A stretch of 64,000 nt of DNA from Bradyrhizobium guangxiense (GTDB lineage: Bacteria; Pseudomonadota; Alphaproteobacteria; Rhizobiales; Xanthobacteraceae), in assembly GCF_004114915.1 (NCBI RefSeq), contig NZ_CP022220.1, positions 434,001 through 498,000 of the forward strand, in the 5' to 3' direction. Numbering within the stretch: position 1 is the stretch's first letter; the number at the start of each line of letters is the position of its first letter. The translations under genes and the position numbers were made by a program. The notes beneath the pieces are model-generated. The model was given only the letters and a program-made list of their open reading frames with translations. It searched no databases and was not told where the DNA came from. Shown piece after piece: positions 63,531 through 64,000 of the stretch.

Positions 63531-64000
63531 ACATAGCTCCGGCGCCGGGACGAAGCGCACCGCTTGACCGGCTTTGCGGGGACGATGCCGCCCATTCCCG
63601 CAGATTGTTTCTCTTCCTTCCCGAACCGTTCCGACCTCTTGTGCAGAGGAACCGAAATTCGCCAAGCTTCTCCCCGGGTTTGAGGTTCAGCACGCGGACG
63701 CACGAGGCCTCTTTGATGGCTCGATCTGGCCGAAGACCGGCTGCGCCTCGATCGGCTGAGCCGCAACGCCGTTGCTGCGACTTTCTTCCCCTGGGCTCAC
63801 GCCCATTCCTCGCGAGACAAGAAAGTCTCTTCAACGGCGTCCTCCGCTGCGCTTCAGCCCGCGAGCGGGTGCGTCGCCGATCGTCCTCGCCCTTGAGATC
63901 GCCATCGAGGCCGCGGTGGTCGCGGGCTCGAAACACAACGGAGAAGCAAGATGGCTAATATCGGAACTTTCAAGAAGGTCGGCAATGATTTCCAGGGCGA
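63531..64000. repeat. Direct repeat copy B (runs off the window)
   Basis: Copy of 60402-60860 in the same orientation, offset by about 3.13 kb, with one extra base near 63569 and one near 63671. It reaches the end of the window. Confidence 0.9.
63951..64000 (+). CDS. DUF736 family protein, second copy (partial)
   Basis: The first 50 bases (MANIGTFKKVGNDFQG) are identical to the gene at 60821, behind the same GGAGAAGCAAG ribosome-binding sequence. The rest lies outside the window, so it is not known whether it is intact. Confidence 0.85.
   Translation, partial: MANIGTFKKVGNDFQG

Overview
The window reads as accessory DNA from a Bradyrhizobium-like alphaproteobacterium. The GroES/GroEL, GlnK and GltB sequences are of Bradyrhizobium type, and the repABC replication cassette with its flanking RHE_PE00001-type gene is typical of rhizobial plasmids. 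At least one segment (about 39.5-47.8 kb) is therefore the replication/partition region of a large plasmid. No nod, nif, fix, T3SS or conjugation genes, rRNA, tRNA or CRISPR array were recognised. The calls come from protein motifs read by eye, without database searches.

Layout. (1) 0.7-2.6 kb: scrap of an IS3 element, an IS110 transposase tail and an internally deleted chemoreceptor. (2) 2.7-6.9 kb: a minus-strand operon of HTH protein, nucleotidyltransferase and PP2C-like phosphatase behind a palindromic operator, then a DUF6088/AbiEi-like antitoxin, an AbiEii scrap and a frameshifted unknown gene. (3) 7.0-9.2 kb: an IS630 element split by a 3'-truncated group II intron. (4) 9.2-20.6 kb: pabB/pabA tails, a giant SMC/Rad50-like ATPase with a CPVC zinc-hook motif and two tandem S24 (LexA/UmuD-like) domains, a convergent Mre11/Rad50-like (YhaO/YhaN) pair, and an AbiEi/AbiEii pair; all are broken. 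(5) 20.7-28.2 kb: IS3, a receiver-domain remnant, an IS66 element carrying a UPF0149 gene, and IS256. (6) 29.1-35.5 kb: a thioredoxin-like gene coupled to a phage-type gene, an intact PEP phosphomutase (aepX), an aminotransferase pseudogene and an IS3 relic. (7) 36.5-38.8 kb: groESL with a CIRCE operator and a terminator, groEL being frameshifted. (8) 39.5-47.8 kb: repC, a counter-transcribed RNA, repB, repA, five identical 16-bp parS-like palindromes, an intact IS481-type element inside the parS cluster, and the RHE_PE00001-type gene. (9) 48.3-56.0 kb: an IS256 scrap, an intact glnK behind a sigma54-like promoter, a 1.9-kb gene-poor stretch and a full-length but multiply frameshifted gltB. 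(10) 56.1-64.0 kb: IS3 relic, a hypothetical gene, an ICE/plasmid backbone group (DUF2493, membrane protein, DUF736) and an MFS exporter flanked by direct copies of the DUF736 leader.

How it works together. The intact, probably functional part is the repABC/parS replicon core, glnK, groES, aepX, the MFS exporter and a few hypothetical genes. Around it lies a graveyard of defence and toxin-antitoxin modules and insertion sequences. Many lesions are single-base deletions in short G/C runs; in groEL and gltB the reading is otherwise conserved. That means either very recent decay of duplicated housekeeping genes or base-calling errors, and the two need to be separated.

The best candidate for an undescribed system is the SMC ATPase fused to two S24-like domains at 10.25-14.15 kb. 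The HTH-nucleotidyltransferase-PP2C operon at 2.7-4.8 kb is the second.
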